Positions 35,926 through 44,063 of a stretch of 64,000 nt of DNA are shown here, piece after piece. The stretch's first letter is position 1. Every line of letters begins with the position of its first letter. Location of the stretch: the NCBI GenBank assembly GCA_964425215.1, contig CAYRLW010000015.1, positions 1-64,000 on the forward strand. Direction: 5' to 3'. The notes below the pieces were generated by a model. The model was not told the DNA's origin. It ran no database searches and was given only the letters and a program-made list of their open reading frames with translations. This DNA is from CAYRLW01 sp964425215 (GTDB lineage Bacteria > Spirochaetota > Spirochaetia > Treponematales > Breznakiellaceae). Both the position numbers and the translations under genes were made by a program.

Positions 35926-38211
35926 TCATTTTGCGTGCTCCATGAGCATCGATACGGGTACCACCGTGTAGCCCCTTCGAAGCAGAGCGTCCAGCAGAAC
36001 GTCTAAACGGCTAAACAGATAATCCTGCCGTCCTCCGTTGGGAATACCCAACCGAATGGGGATAATGGAGCCGCATTGTTTATGCTCCATTATCCAGTCT
36101 ACCGTATCCGACGCGCTTCGGTACGGGAGCCCTCCCCGAAGGGCGTCTTGGGAACTGACCCAATCCAGGGGATCCATATCCCGGCCTACGGTTCGGTACC
36201 CCGCTTGGAGCGCTACCCTTTGTATTTGGGGTGCCAGAGAATAGTAGGGAGCGTGCCATAGGAGGGAAAGCTCCCGCCCCGTGGCTTGGAAATACTCATC
36301 CTCGTTCCTGGCTAAACCCCGGCGTATAAAATCATCGTCGATCCGGTATCGAGAATCCGAAACATCGATGGGTGCGAAAAACAAGGAACCTATCTCCTGG
36401 TTTGTCAAAGAAAGTTCCCGAGCGGCCTCGGGATGCCGTCGGATAAACTCCCCGTTTAAAAAGAACGTGGCCCGTAATTGAAATTGTTCCAAGGTTTTAA
36501 GAACAAAGGGAAGCCCCTCCGCGTCGTCCATAAGGTCAAAACTAAGGGCCACTTCCCTTCGTCCGGTTCTTTTTCCGTGATTAAAGGGGTCCGAGGGCCC
36601 CAGGGGATCCTTTTCGACGGTAGGAATGGGATCGTAGGAGCTTCCATTCCGCAGGATAAGAGACGTGGTTTCTATGCCCGACAGGTTCCGTACCATCGGG
36701 AGGTTGCTGTAGGTTCCCGAACTCTGATCCTCCAGATACACCCGATATTTTGAAGAAGCCGTGGCGGCTCGCCGTATTTTAGGTTCGCTAATCCGAAGCC
36801 ACGGACGAGTTCCGTCGGTGGAATACCAAGAATCCCCAGAGTAGGCGACCACAAGGCCGGTTTTTTCTTCAAACCCATACTTTTCAGCCTGGGAGAGACA
36901 GATCAGGTCCCGTTTTCCCGAAATACTTATTTTTTCTATGGCCGCGTCGTCGGCCACCACGAATTCCTCGTTGCCTATCCAACGGGCCTGGATCGTGGGA
37001 CGCTTATCCAGAATCGTGATAACTTTCCAGTTGACATAATCGTACAGCGCCGCGCCTTTGGGACCCCATACGAGGGCCCGGTTGCCATCGGGAGACAAAG
37101 AAGCTCCCGATCCCAGGGCATCCTCTAGGGCGGTAAATTTCTGGGGCAACTGTTCGCCGCTTAAATCGAGACGGTACAGCAAGGTTTGCTTTTTTTCCGA
37201 GGGAGGAAGATCGGCAAACACCGTAACGATCCCCGAGGGGGACCAGAGTACCCGTAAACCCACACAGGATCGGGGCAACAGAAGATACGGAAGGGAGGAT
37301 TGAAAATCGGACCCGTAATCGTCTATTCCCAGGGGGTAGTAGAACAAGTTCCGGCCCCCCTTGGCAAGGAGAAGGGACCGCCCATCGGGGGCTACCCAGA
37401 AGGAATCAAAGTTTGGATCGAACTCAAAGGGTATCTTGCCCGCGACCAAACCGATTTCCAAAAAATCGGCGTACAAAGCCCGGGCAAAAAGCTCTGAAGA
37501 CCGTACCCGGTACACCGTGGAACCTCGGATATAGAAAAAATCACCCCCCGATCCCCACACAACCTGTTCACGCCGACCCTCTCCTATCAGCCGGTACCGT
37601 TCATCCACCACCATCCCGTCGCTGGTTACGGGCCTATAGTACAGTTTACCCCCCCGACTGTAGACAAAAACCCTGGAATCGGGACTCCAGCAGGCGGGAA
37701 AAACCGCCCCTGGCCGCTCAACGTTCTTCGCGATAACCGTCCGTTCCCCCGTGGTAACGGAAACCAAGGAAAGGTTTCCGTAGGCCGCCGAAACCGGTTC
37801 CACAATTAAAAGCCATCGACCGTCGGGAGAGGGGGCCATGGATTCGGAACGGCCTTCTAAAACAGGAGCCCCATTCATAAAGGATGGAAATCCGTTAATA
37901 CTTTGGGGAAGAGCACCGGCGATGGATAAACGAAGGGTTCCGTAGGCGTTCCGAATTTGCAGAATTCTACCGCCGTCCAAAACATCCATATTCTCCGGGA
38001 AAAGGGTCAACTGGCGGATCGATAACTTCTGCACATCCCCTATAAAGAGAGCGCTTTGTTCAAGCGAACCGTTGGGTGAGGCGTGGGATTGAAAGAGCAG
38101 TTGGTTAGTATCCCCTAAATCGAGTCCGCTAAAATTAACCGCCCCATAAACGGAAATTGCCAGACAAAAAACATAAAAGCCCAGCAGGGTAAAGCGAAAC
38201 CTTAAATTCAT
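35926..38211 (-). CDS. Beta-propeller plus degenerate polysaccharide-deacetylase protein
   Basis: 761 residues from the ATG at 38211, chosen because it begins a clear signal peptide (MNLRFRFTLLGFYVFCLAIS); an upstream TTG at 38247 adds 12 residues without a Shine-Dalgarno. Residues about 40-510 show TolB/WD40-like blades (SPDGRWLLIV, SPDSRVFVYSRGG, APDGRSLLLAKGG, SPDGNRALVWG). Residues about 550-755 have the NodB fold, but its metal site is altered: FDLMDD instead of FDDG, EIGSLFFAPID instead of EIGxHxxxH, and IPIRLG instead of a final LHD. DMDPLDW is kept. Probably exported and non-catalytic, perhaps binding a glycan. Confidence 0.75.
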   Translation of the reverse strand: MNLRFRFTLLGFYVFCLAISVYGAVNFSGLDLGDTNQLLFQSHASPNGSLEQSALFIGDVQKLSIRQLTLFPENMDVLDGGRILQIRNAYGTLRLSIAGALPQSINGFPSFMNGAPVLEGRSESMAPSPDGRWLLIVEPVSAAYGNLSLVSVTTGERTVIAKNVERPGAVFPACWSPDSRVFVYSRGGKLYYRPVTSDGMVVDERYRLIGEGRREQVVWGSGGDFFYIRGSTVYRVRSSELFARALYADFLEIGLVAGKIPFEFDPNFDSFWVAPDGRSLLLAKGGRNLFYYPLGIDDYGSDFQSSLPYLLLPRSCVGLRVLWSPSGIVTVFADLPPSEKKQTLLYRLDLSGEQLPQKFTALEDALGSGASLSPDGNRALVWGPKGAALYDYVNWKVITILDKRPTIQARWIGNEEFVVADDAAIEKISISGKRDLICLSQAEKYGFEEKTGLVVAYSGDSWYSTDGTRPWLRISEPKIRRAATASSKYRVYLEDQSSGTYSNLPMVRNLSGIETTSLILRNGSSYDPIPTVEKDPLGPSDPFNHGKRTGRREVALSFDLMDDAEGLPFVLKTLEQFQLRATFFLNGEFIRRHPEAARELSLTNQEIGSLFFAPIDVSDSRYRIDDDFIRRGLARNEDEYFQATGRELSLLWHAPYYSLAPQIQRVALQAGYRTVGRDMDPLDWVSSQDALRGGLPYRSASDTVDWIMEHKQCGSIIPIRLGIPNGGRQDYLFSRLDVLLDALLRRGYTVVPVSMLMEHAK

Positions 38212-38218
38212 AAATCTA

Positions 38219-38455
38219 TTATCGGCGTACTGGGGATGATTCTGCAATAGGGGGAATCAGTTCGTTTAGTTCCTTCTCTAAAAGTTCCAACCGTCGGACC
38301 ATAGATTCTATACGATAGATAGAATACCGTACCTCAAGGGCCCAAAGACGGTCACAGGTATCGTCTAAAAGGGCCTTAAAACTAAGAAAGCCTTCTGCCT
38401 GCTCATCCATGGCGAAGGGTACGATCCTACTGTTCGGAAACAGACTCGATAGCAA
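38219..38455 (-). CDS. Small coiled-coil protein, unknown
   Basis: 78 residues from ATG 38455 (an internal ATG at 38410 is possible). The centre is a predicted amphipathic helix (WALEVRYSIYRIESMVRRLELLEKELNELIPPI). It starts 29 bases inside the preceding 42-residue small ORF and ends 7 bases before the propeller-deacetylase gene. The compact overlapping arrangement supports a real gene. The family is not recognised. Confidence 0.55.
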   Translation of the reverse strand: MLSSLFPNSRIVPFAMDEQAEGFLSFKALLDDTCDRLWALEVRYSIYRIESMVRRLELLEKELNELIPPIAESSPVRR

Positions 38456-38555
38456 CGGAAAATGATTTGGTAGTATCTCCCCGAGGAGCTTCGTAGGCCC
38501 GAATAAAAGTAGCCACCGCTATAAGAGCTACTAAAATCAATACGAGATTACGCAT
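38427..38555 (-). CDS. Small single-pass membrane protein (42 aa)
   Basis: ATG at 38555 preceded by an excellent AGGAGG box about 9 bases upstream (and a second AGGAGG further up), stop TAG at 38427-38429. Residues 3-18 are hydrophobic (NLVLILVALIAVATFI), followed by a polar tail with acidic and Ser residues, so it should be a membrane-anchored small protein facing the periplasm or a short exported peptide. It overlaps the next small ORF by 29 bases, implying coupling. No family recognised. Confidence 0.6.
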   Translation of the reverse strand: MRNLVLILVALIAVATFIRAYEAPRGDTTKSFSVAIESVSEQ

Positions 38556-38665
38556 GGAACCTCCTGTTCCTCCTTTATACTAGCATATCTTTGACAAAAT
38601 ACGCAATAGAAAGCCCGTCGGGGTACGTTCAAAAGCGATGGATTGCAGAAATCACCCCGTATACC

Positions 38666-39823
38666 TCATCGTTTATTTAAAAAATCCAAAGGATTCATGG
38701 AGCGGCCGTTTTTATACACACCGAAATGCACGTGGGGTCCCGTGCTGTATCCCGTGGAACCCGCCAAACCAATCTGTTGTCCCTGGGAAACCCGTCCCCC
38801 CTTGGGAACCGAAAAGGCGCTTAAGTGGGCGTACAAGGTTTGATAGCCCCCGTCGTGGCTGAGGATGATAAAGTTACCGTAGGTTCCATTGTACCCCTCC
38901 GATGAAACCTTTCCGTCCAAGGCCGCCTTTACGGGGGTCCCCGTCGGCACGGCGATATCTATGGCGGCGTGGAAACGCCGAACCCCCGTAAAGGGATCGT
39001 TCCGCCATCCGTACAGGGAACTTAAGGGGCCCCGGACGGGATATATAAAAAGCTGACCCAGGGCACGTTTTAATTCATCGGACCGCATTCGAGCGCCGGG
39101 AAGAAAAACCGTCATTCCCACAGGAAGCACATCGCTCTGTAAATCGTTGGCGTCTAAAATAGCGTTTAAAGGAATTCCCGACATGGCGGAAATACGAAAC
39201 AGCGAATCTCCCTTTTTGATCGTATAGGGAATCCCATCCATATTTGGAATCCGTATTTGCTGTCCTGCCCTAAGATTTTTTACGTTGCTAATCCCGTTGA
39301 GGGCGATAAGGGCGTCCAACGAAAGCCCATGGGCAGAGGCTATGGAAGAAATGGTCTCCCCTTTACGGACCCTGTAATTTTCCCAAGAAAAGGTTTCCAT
39401 AAGGTCCAGGGGGATTTTGTCTCCCTGATCAGGATTTACATTCGCGGTAGGACCCAAGCCGCTGTACGTTTCCATCGCCCGTAATTCCAGGGGGTCCTTT
39501 ACCGGTGCGGTTTTAATACCAGATCCAAGGAAAGAAACGAACAAAAGGCCCCCCAGGGTGAGTATTGAAACACCCGCGAAAACCAAGGATACTCTCTTCC
39601 AGAGCCTTCCCTTTTGTGGAGTAGGGACCTGACCAACGGGTATGTGTGATATCCGATACACGACCCCCTTTGATTTTCCCGGGTAAATCCGGATCCCCCG
39701 GTTCAAGGTCCGCGGGGATTTTTTAAGGAGAAGGGGGGAAGGTGAAAATCGTCGGTGAATCCGTTGCGTTGATATAAGTTCGTTCATTATAGTAGGTTTA
39801 TCGACATTAAGGACCGGGAGCAT
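38666..39823 (-). CDS. LysM-M23 peptidoglycan endopeptidase
   Basis: 385 residues. After a basic cytoplasmic stretch there is one membrane segment (about 80-100, SLVFAGVSILTLGGLLFVSF), then two LysM domains (YRVRKGETISSIASAHGLS... and YTIKKGDSLFRISAMSGIP...). A C-terminal LytM/M23 domain follows with an intact zinc site (FHAAIDI as HxxxD, and HVHFG). It should bind and cut peptidoglycan cross-links from the periplasmic side. The ATG at 39823 is used; an in-frame ATG at 39787 is a second candidate, with a TATAAT (39827-39822) positioned for it. Divergent from lepB. Confidence 0.88.
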   Translation of the reverse strand: MLPVLNVDKPTIMNELISTQRIHRRFSPSPLLLKKSPRTLNRGIRIYPGKSKGVVYRISHIPVGQVPTPQKGRLWKRVSLVFAGVSILTLGGLLFVSFLGSGIKTAPVKDPLELRAMETYSGLGPTANVNPDQGDKIPLDLMETFSWENYRVRKGETISSIASAHGLSLDALIALNGISNVKNLRAGQQIRIPNMDGIPYTIKKGDSLFRISAMSGIPLNAILDANDLQSDVLPVGMTVFLPGARMRSDELKRALGQLFIYPVRGPLSSLYGWRNDPFTGVRRFHAAIDIAVPTGTPVKAALDGKVSSEGYNGTYGNFIILSHDGGYQTLYAHLSAFSVPKGGRVSQGQQIGLAGSTGYSTGPHVHFGVYKNGRSMNPLDFLNKR

Positions 39824-39829
39824 TATACT
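39801..39829 (+). promoter_or_regulatory. Probable lepB-ftsI-Maf promoter giving a leaderless transcript
   Basis: TCGACA (39801-39806), a 17-base spacer and TATACT (39824-39829), followed by 8 bases before the ATG at 39838. The same bases read in reverse give TATAAT (39827-39822) for the divergent M23 gene, so the two promoters overlap. Confidence 0.55.
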
Positions 39830-39837
39830 TGACCCCT

Positions 39838-40254
39838 ATGGAATCTAAAATCAAGGGCGATCGACGGCCGAACAGGATCCTCTCCGCCATCATCGCGGCC
39901 TTTTTGGTAGCCTTTTTTATAAAAATTTTTATTTTTGATTTTATGATAACCGAGGGCCGGTCCATGGTACCCACCCTTTTGCCAGGACAGGTAGTTATGG
40001 TTAACCATTTAGCCTATGGTTTTCGTCTTCCTTGGACGAACCGCTACGTATTCCGATGGTCCGCTCCCCAACGGGGAGATATCGTTATTTTTCCCTCTCC
40101 CCTGGGGGAAATCGCCGTAAAACGGGTGGGAGCGTTGGTAGGGAATTCCCAATTCATAGCCCTGGGGGACAACCAAGCGGAATCCTTTGATTCAAGAACC
40201 TATGGGCCTATTCCTTTAGACGCCATCCTCGGGAAAGTGTTGTGGGTAAAATGA
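39838..40254 (+). CDS. lepB: Signal peptidase I
   Basis: 138 residues, a short LepB. One N-terminal membrane segment (about 14-33) is followed by box B with the catalytic serine in EGRSMVPTL (Ser42) and box D with the general-base lysine in IAVKRVGAL (Lys95). Box E, ALGDNQAESFDSRTYGPI, is intact. It cleaves signal peptides of exported proteins. The ATG at 39838 is preferred over an in-frame TTG at 39829, which lies in the -10 region. The stop overlaps the ftsI start. Confidence 0.92.
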   Translation: MESKIKGDRRPNRILSAIIAAFLVAFFIKIFIFDFMITEGRSMVPTLLPGQVVMVNHLAYGFRLPWTNRYVFRWSAPQRGDIVIFPSPLGEIAVKRVGALVGNSQFIALGDNQAESFDSRTYGPIPLDAILGKVLWVK

Positions 40255-42137
40255 TGAAAGAAAACCCCGGAACCTCATCGAGCCTTCCCCCTTCCCGCCT
40301 TCGATTTACCATTTTCGCAGTTCTCTTTGCCCTATCGACGTTGGTAGTCCTGGGAAGGTACGTATTTTTAATGACTTCGGGTATTCCAGGGGTAGAGGGC
40401 TTGACCTCCCTCAATTCCGGAGAACGGGGACCCATAGTGGATAGGAATGGACATATTTTGGCTATTCAAACCCAGCTGGGTAATGTTACCCTTTGGAGAC
40501 CGGAGGTACAGGATCTTCAAGCAACCGCAGATGAACTGGGTCCCCTGGTAGGGATCGATCCTGGGACCTTGAAGCAACGGATTGAGGAATCCAAAACCGA
40601 TTTTATCTACATAAAAAAGAAGGTCGACCAGTCGGTAATAAGGGCCATCGAACAGGAAAAGGCCCAGGGAAGGCTTCCAGCGGTCCACGTGGAAGGTGAA
40701 TCCGGCCGGGTGTATCCAGAAAAACAATTAGCCAGCCCCCTCATCGGGTTTGTGGGGGAGGATAACCAGGGGCTCGCGGGAATCGAATACGCTTTTAACC
40801 AGGAGTTAAGCCCCAGTAACGGAAAACCCTATGGCAATCAAGTGGTTCTGACCATAGACACGGGACTTCAGAATATTTTAGAGGGAATCGCCGAAAAATC
40901 CCTCCAGGACAACGTGGCAGAGGCGGTCATGTTCTTAGCCATGGATCCTCGAAACGGGGATATCCTGGGCTACGTGTCCTTGCCGGATTTTGACCCCAAC
41001 GATATTCAAAACTCCGATGAAATATCCCGCATGGACAGACCGGCGATTTGGGCCTACGAACCGGGCTCGGTTTTTAAAATATTTACCCTGTCCACGTTTT
41101 TGGATACCGGGGCTATTCAGGATTCGAGTTCCTTCTATTGCGACGGCAAATACGAACATACGACCAATTTAGGAGAAAAGGTTACCATTAAATGTTTAGC
41201 CAGCCATGGAACCGTCCATCCGAGGGAAATTATCACCTATTCGTGCAACGCCGGGGCAGCCTACGCGTCCGACCAGATAGACGCGGCAGACTTTTACAAT
41301 CGGCTTATTAATTTTGGTTTTGGCAACAGAACCGGCATTGGTATTCCCGGAGAAACCGCCGGATTTTTGCGCCCCGTGGATCGTTGGTCCGCCCGGTCTA
41401 AACCTACCATCGCTATTGGACAGGAAATCGCCGTGTCGGCCCTCCAGATGATGCAGGCGGCGACGGTGGTGGCCAACAACGGCGTGTTAGTCCCCCCCCG
41501 GATAGTGCTAAAGGTCCTTTCCAGCGATGGTTCGGTGGTAAAGTCCGCCGAACCCGCCCCGGCCAGACGGGTCATCAGCGCAGAAACGGCCCAGCTGATG
41601 CGTTCGTATATGACATCGGTTACCACATCCGTCGGCACGGGGCGTCGGGCCAAAATTGACGATCTTTCCCTGGCGGTAAAAACGGGAACCGCCCAGTTAA
41701 TCGACCATCGAACGGGGGCTTACTCGGACACGGATTACATCGCCAGCTGTATGGCCATGGTGCCCGCGGATAACCCGGTACTGGTTCTTTACCATGTAAT
41801 TGTAAAACCCAAGGGTCCGTCATACCTGGGCGGCCAGATAGCGGCTCCCCCAATCAGGGACGCGGCGGAGGCCTTAACGGATTATCTGGGTATTCCCCGG
41901 GGAAGGAACCCCCAGACGGTACACTCGGGAACCATCGTAATCCCGACGGACAAAAGCGCGGACATTAAAGACGTAATGCCCGATCTTCGGGGTTTCTCTA
42001 AAAAACAACTGCTCCCCCTGCTCCTTCGGGAGGATATCACCGTGGATATTCAAGGGGACGGATGGGTAAAGAGTCAGGACCCCGCCCCGGGAAGTCCCAT
42101 CACCTCGGGAACCGTTATTCACTTGGATTTACAATGA
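40251..42137 (+). CDS. FtsI/PBP2-type transpeptidase with PASTA domain
   Basis: 628 residues from ATG 40251, which overlaps the lepB stop (an adjacent ATG at 40254 is possible). One membrane anchor (about 20-42), a PBP dimerisation domain starting GERGPIVDRNGHILA, and a transpeptidase domain with SxxK in YEPGSVFKIF, SxN in YSCNAGAAYA and KTG in AVKTGTAQL. A C-terminal PASTA-like domain (DVMPDLRGFSKKQLLPLLLREDI... to the end) follows. Such proteins make septal peptidoglycan (FtsI/SpoVD). Being followed by a Maf-like gene and preceded by lepB is unusual: it is not in a dcw cluster here. Confidence 0.9.
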   Translation: MMKENPGTSSSLPPSRLRFTIFAVLFALSTLVVLGRYVFLMTSGIPGVEGLTSLNSGERGPIVDRNGHILAIQTQLGNVTLWRPEVQDLQATADELGPLVGIDPGTLKQRIEESKTDFIYIKKKVDQSVIRAIEQEKAQGRLPAVHVEGESGRVYPEKQLASPLIGFVGEDNQGLAGIEYAFNQELSPSNGKPYGNQVVLTIDTGLQNILEGIAEKSLQDNVAEAVMFLAMDPRNGDILGYVSLPDFDPNDIQNSDEISRMDRPAIWAYEPGSVFKIFTLSTFLDTGAIQDSSSFYCDGKYEHTTNLGEKVTIKCLASHGTVHPREIITYSCNAGAAYASDQIDAADFYNRLINFGFGNRTGIGIPGETAGFLRPVDRWSARSKPTIAIGQEIAVSALQMMQAATVVANNGVLVPPRIVLKVLSSDGSVVKSAEPAPARRVISAETAQLMRSYMTSVTTSVGTGRRAKIDDLSLAVKTGTAQLIDHRTGAYSDTDYIASCMAMVPADNPVLVLYHVIVKPKGPSYLGGQIAAPPIRDAAEALTDYLGIPRGRNPQTVHSGTIVIPTDKSADIKDVMPDLRGFSKKQLLPLLLREDITVDIQGDGWVKSQDPAPGSPITSGTVIHLDLQ

Positions 42138-44023
42138 CAGCCCCAGGTTCCTCCCAACCGTGGCAACTCCAGGTTGTGCCGACCGCTTCCGGATTCCCTT
42201 CCCTCTTAGCCGATGGCTCGTGGGTCCATTCCAGCAGGGACCCCTGGCGGGAAGCGGAAAAAATTGCCCTGACGGTAGAAGGTCCGGGACCGATCTTTAT
42301 TTTTGGATTTGGATTAGGGTATTTGGTAGAAGCGGTGTCCCGGCGCTTCCCCGACCGGCCTCTTATCGTCCTTGAAAGTCAAATTTCGGTATTTGCCCTC
42401 GCGCAGGAAACGAGGGATATAGGGTCCCTTTGTAACAAAGCTAACGTGCGGTTCTTTGTCGGTCTGGAACCGGATCGTATCATCCCGTTTTTAGATGAAT
42501 TATGGAGCGACGTTCCCGAGGCTCCGGTGCGGAGGTTATATAACCGGCTTCTCTACGAAAAGGATTCCCCCTGGTACCGGTCGGTGGAGGAAGCGATAGA
42601 CCTTTGGTTTACCAAAGCCAGTATAAACGAAGCGACCCTTAAACGGTTTGGGAAACGATGGGTACGGAATTTATCGGCCAACCTACACTCGATCCGGGAT
42701 TATCCGGGTATCGGAGAACTTCAAGGCCTATTCCACGGTTTTCCCGCCCTGGTGGTGGCGGCGGGGCCCACATTGGACGACCTGTTGCCCCTACTCCCGG
42801 AATTAGCGCGACGCTGTGTGGTAATCGCTGTGGACACGGCCCTTAGGGCGTTGCTCAGTCGGGGTGTAAAACCGGATTTTGTGGTCGTGGTAGACCCCCA
42901 GTTTTGGAATTTTAGACATTTGGATCGATGTTCCACCTCCGACAGTATTTTGATTACCGAGTCGGCGGTCTATCCCTCGGTTTTTCGACAGCCCTTTAAA
43001 CGAATCTTTTTAGGGTCTTCTTTTTTCCCCCTGGGCCGGTTCATAGAAAATCGGTTGGAAATAAAGGGGGAACTGGGGGCGGGGGGGTCCGTGGCCACTA
43101 CCGCCTGGGATTTTGCCCGACTTTTAGGAGCAAATCCCATTCTTATGGGGGCCCTGGACCTTTCTTATCCCGAATTAAAAACCCATTTTCGAGGAGCCCT
43201 TTTTGAGGAACGGGCCCACGAACAGGCGTACCGATTTTTGCCCGCCGAAACCCAATCGGTTCGTGCGCTCCGGGACGTAGCGCCGTTTTGGGCTACCGAT
43301 ATGGCGGGACAAAAAGTTTTAACGGATAAACGGCTGACCGTGTACGCCGCCTGGTTCCAAAATCGATTCGCCCAATTTCCCGGTGTATCGACCCTGCGGC
43401 TTTCTACCCAGTCCTTGGCTATTCCGCTGTCCGACTTTCGTTCGCCCCAGGAATTACGTTCCTTGCCCGAACGTAGGGACGAGATTGACGCTCTCCTGGT
43501 CCAAATCGACCGAAGGTTGGCCCTTTCTTTGCAAAATCAGGAAATACAAGAAGAACGTACCCTATTATTTAACCGAGCCCTCGACGCCCTTTTAAACGGC
43601 CTTAGGGAGCTTGAAACCCTATCGTTCCATGCCCATGGTCGCGTAGAAGAGGCGATTCCGCTTTTAAAAGGCCCGCTCTCCGTGAACAGGGAATATGTCA
43701 ACTCCCTTTTTGCCGAGTTAGACCGCATAGACCAGGCTATCCGGGAAAGCTCGGTGAAAGAAGTGGCGGGCTTTCTCTTTCCCCACCTTTCGGAGAACGA
43801 CGAAGAAGCCCAGGATACGGACACGGGGACCGAGACGGGGATGGAGACAGGAACGGAGACAGATAAGAAAGCTCTTCTAAAACACCTGCGGTATTCGGTC
43901 CGTCTTTATAAGGAACTTCACGAAAACGTACAATATCATCTTGAAACCCTATTAAAATTTTCTAAAGTCCCCGGGGAACATACCGATATAAATTCTATCG
44001 AGGAACAAAACCTCACGAGGTAG
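42134..44023 (+). CDS. DUF115 / motility-accessory-factor-like protein
   Basis: 629 residues from ATG 42134, which overlaps the ftsI stop. The central DUF115 domain (about 205-400) has ALVVAAGPTLDDLLPLLPE, VIAVDTALRALLSRGVKPDFVVVVDPQ and GAGGSVATTAWDFARLLGANPILMGALDLSY, matching Maf proteins that transfer sugars such as pseudaminic or legionaminic acid to flagellins, or related MptE-like enzymes. The C-terminal part is helical and contains a run of T/E/G/D residues encoded by a 12-base repeat near 43817-43862. A glycosyltransferase role in flagellar filament modification is inferred. Confidence 0.75.
   Translation: MTAPGSSQPWQLQVVPTASGFPSLLADGSWVHSSRDPWREAEKIALTVEGPGPIFIFGFGLGYLVEAVSRRFPDRPLIVLESQISVFALAQETRDIGSLCNKANVRFFVGLEPDRIIPFLDELWSDVPEAPVRRLYNRLLYEKDSPWYRSVEEAIDLWFTKASINEATLKRFGKRWVRNLSANLHSIRDYPGIGELQGLFHGFPALVVAAGPTLDDLLPLLPELARRCVVIAVDTALRALLSRGVKPDFVVVVDPQFWNFRHLDRCSTSDSILITESAVYPSVFRQPFKRIFLGSSFFPLGRFIENRLEIKGELGAGGSVATTAWDFARLLGANPILMGALDLSYPELKTHFRGALFEERAHEQAYRFLPAETQSVRALRDVAPFWATDMAGQKVLTDKRLTVYAAWFQNRFAQFPGVSTLRLSTQSLAIPLSDFRSPQELRSLPERRDEIDALLVQIDRRLALSLQNQEIQEERTLLFNRALDALLNGLRELETLSFHAHGRVEEAIPLLKGPLSVNREYVNSLFAELDRIDQAIRESSVKEVAGFLFPHLSENDEEAQDTDTGTETGMETGTETDKKALLKHLRYSVRLYKELHENVQYHLETLLKFSKVPGEHTDINSIEEQNLTR
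43817..43862 (+). repeat. Short in-frame tandem repeat in the Maf-like gene
   Basis: Imperfect units of 12 bases of the type GAGACGGGGATG encode the (D/E)TG(T/M) run in the protein tail. The unit is a multiple of three, so changes in number keep the frame. Confidence 0.6.
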
Positions 44024-44063
44024 GCGGTGCGCGCAACGACGTCCAGGCGCACCGCCTTTTTTT
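44022..44063. terminator. Terminator between the Maf-like gene and the aminotransferase
   Basis: AGGCGGTGCGC (44022-44032) pairs with GCGCACCGCCT (44047-44057) and a T7 run follows. It lies between two convergent stops and probably serves at least the plus strand. Confidence 0.85.

Noticed and set aside
42062..42133. Upstream start for the Maf-like gene.
   Set aside because: It overlaps the end of the PBP gene in another frame; the ATG at 42134 overlaps the stop by four bases as elsewhere in the window.
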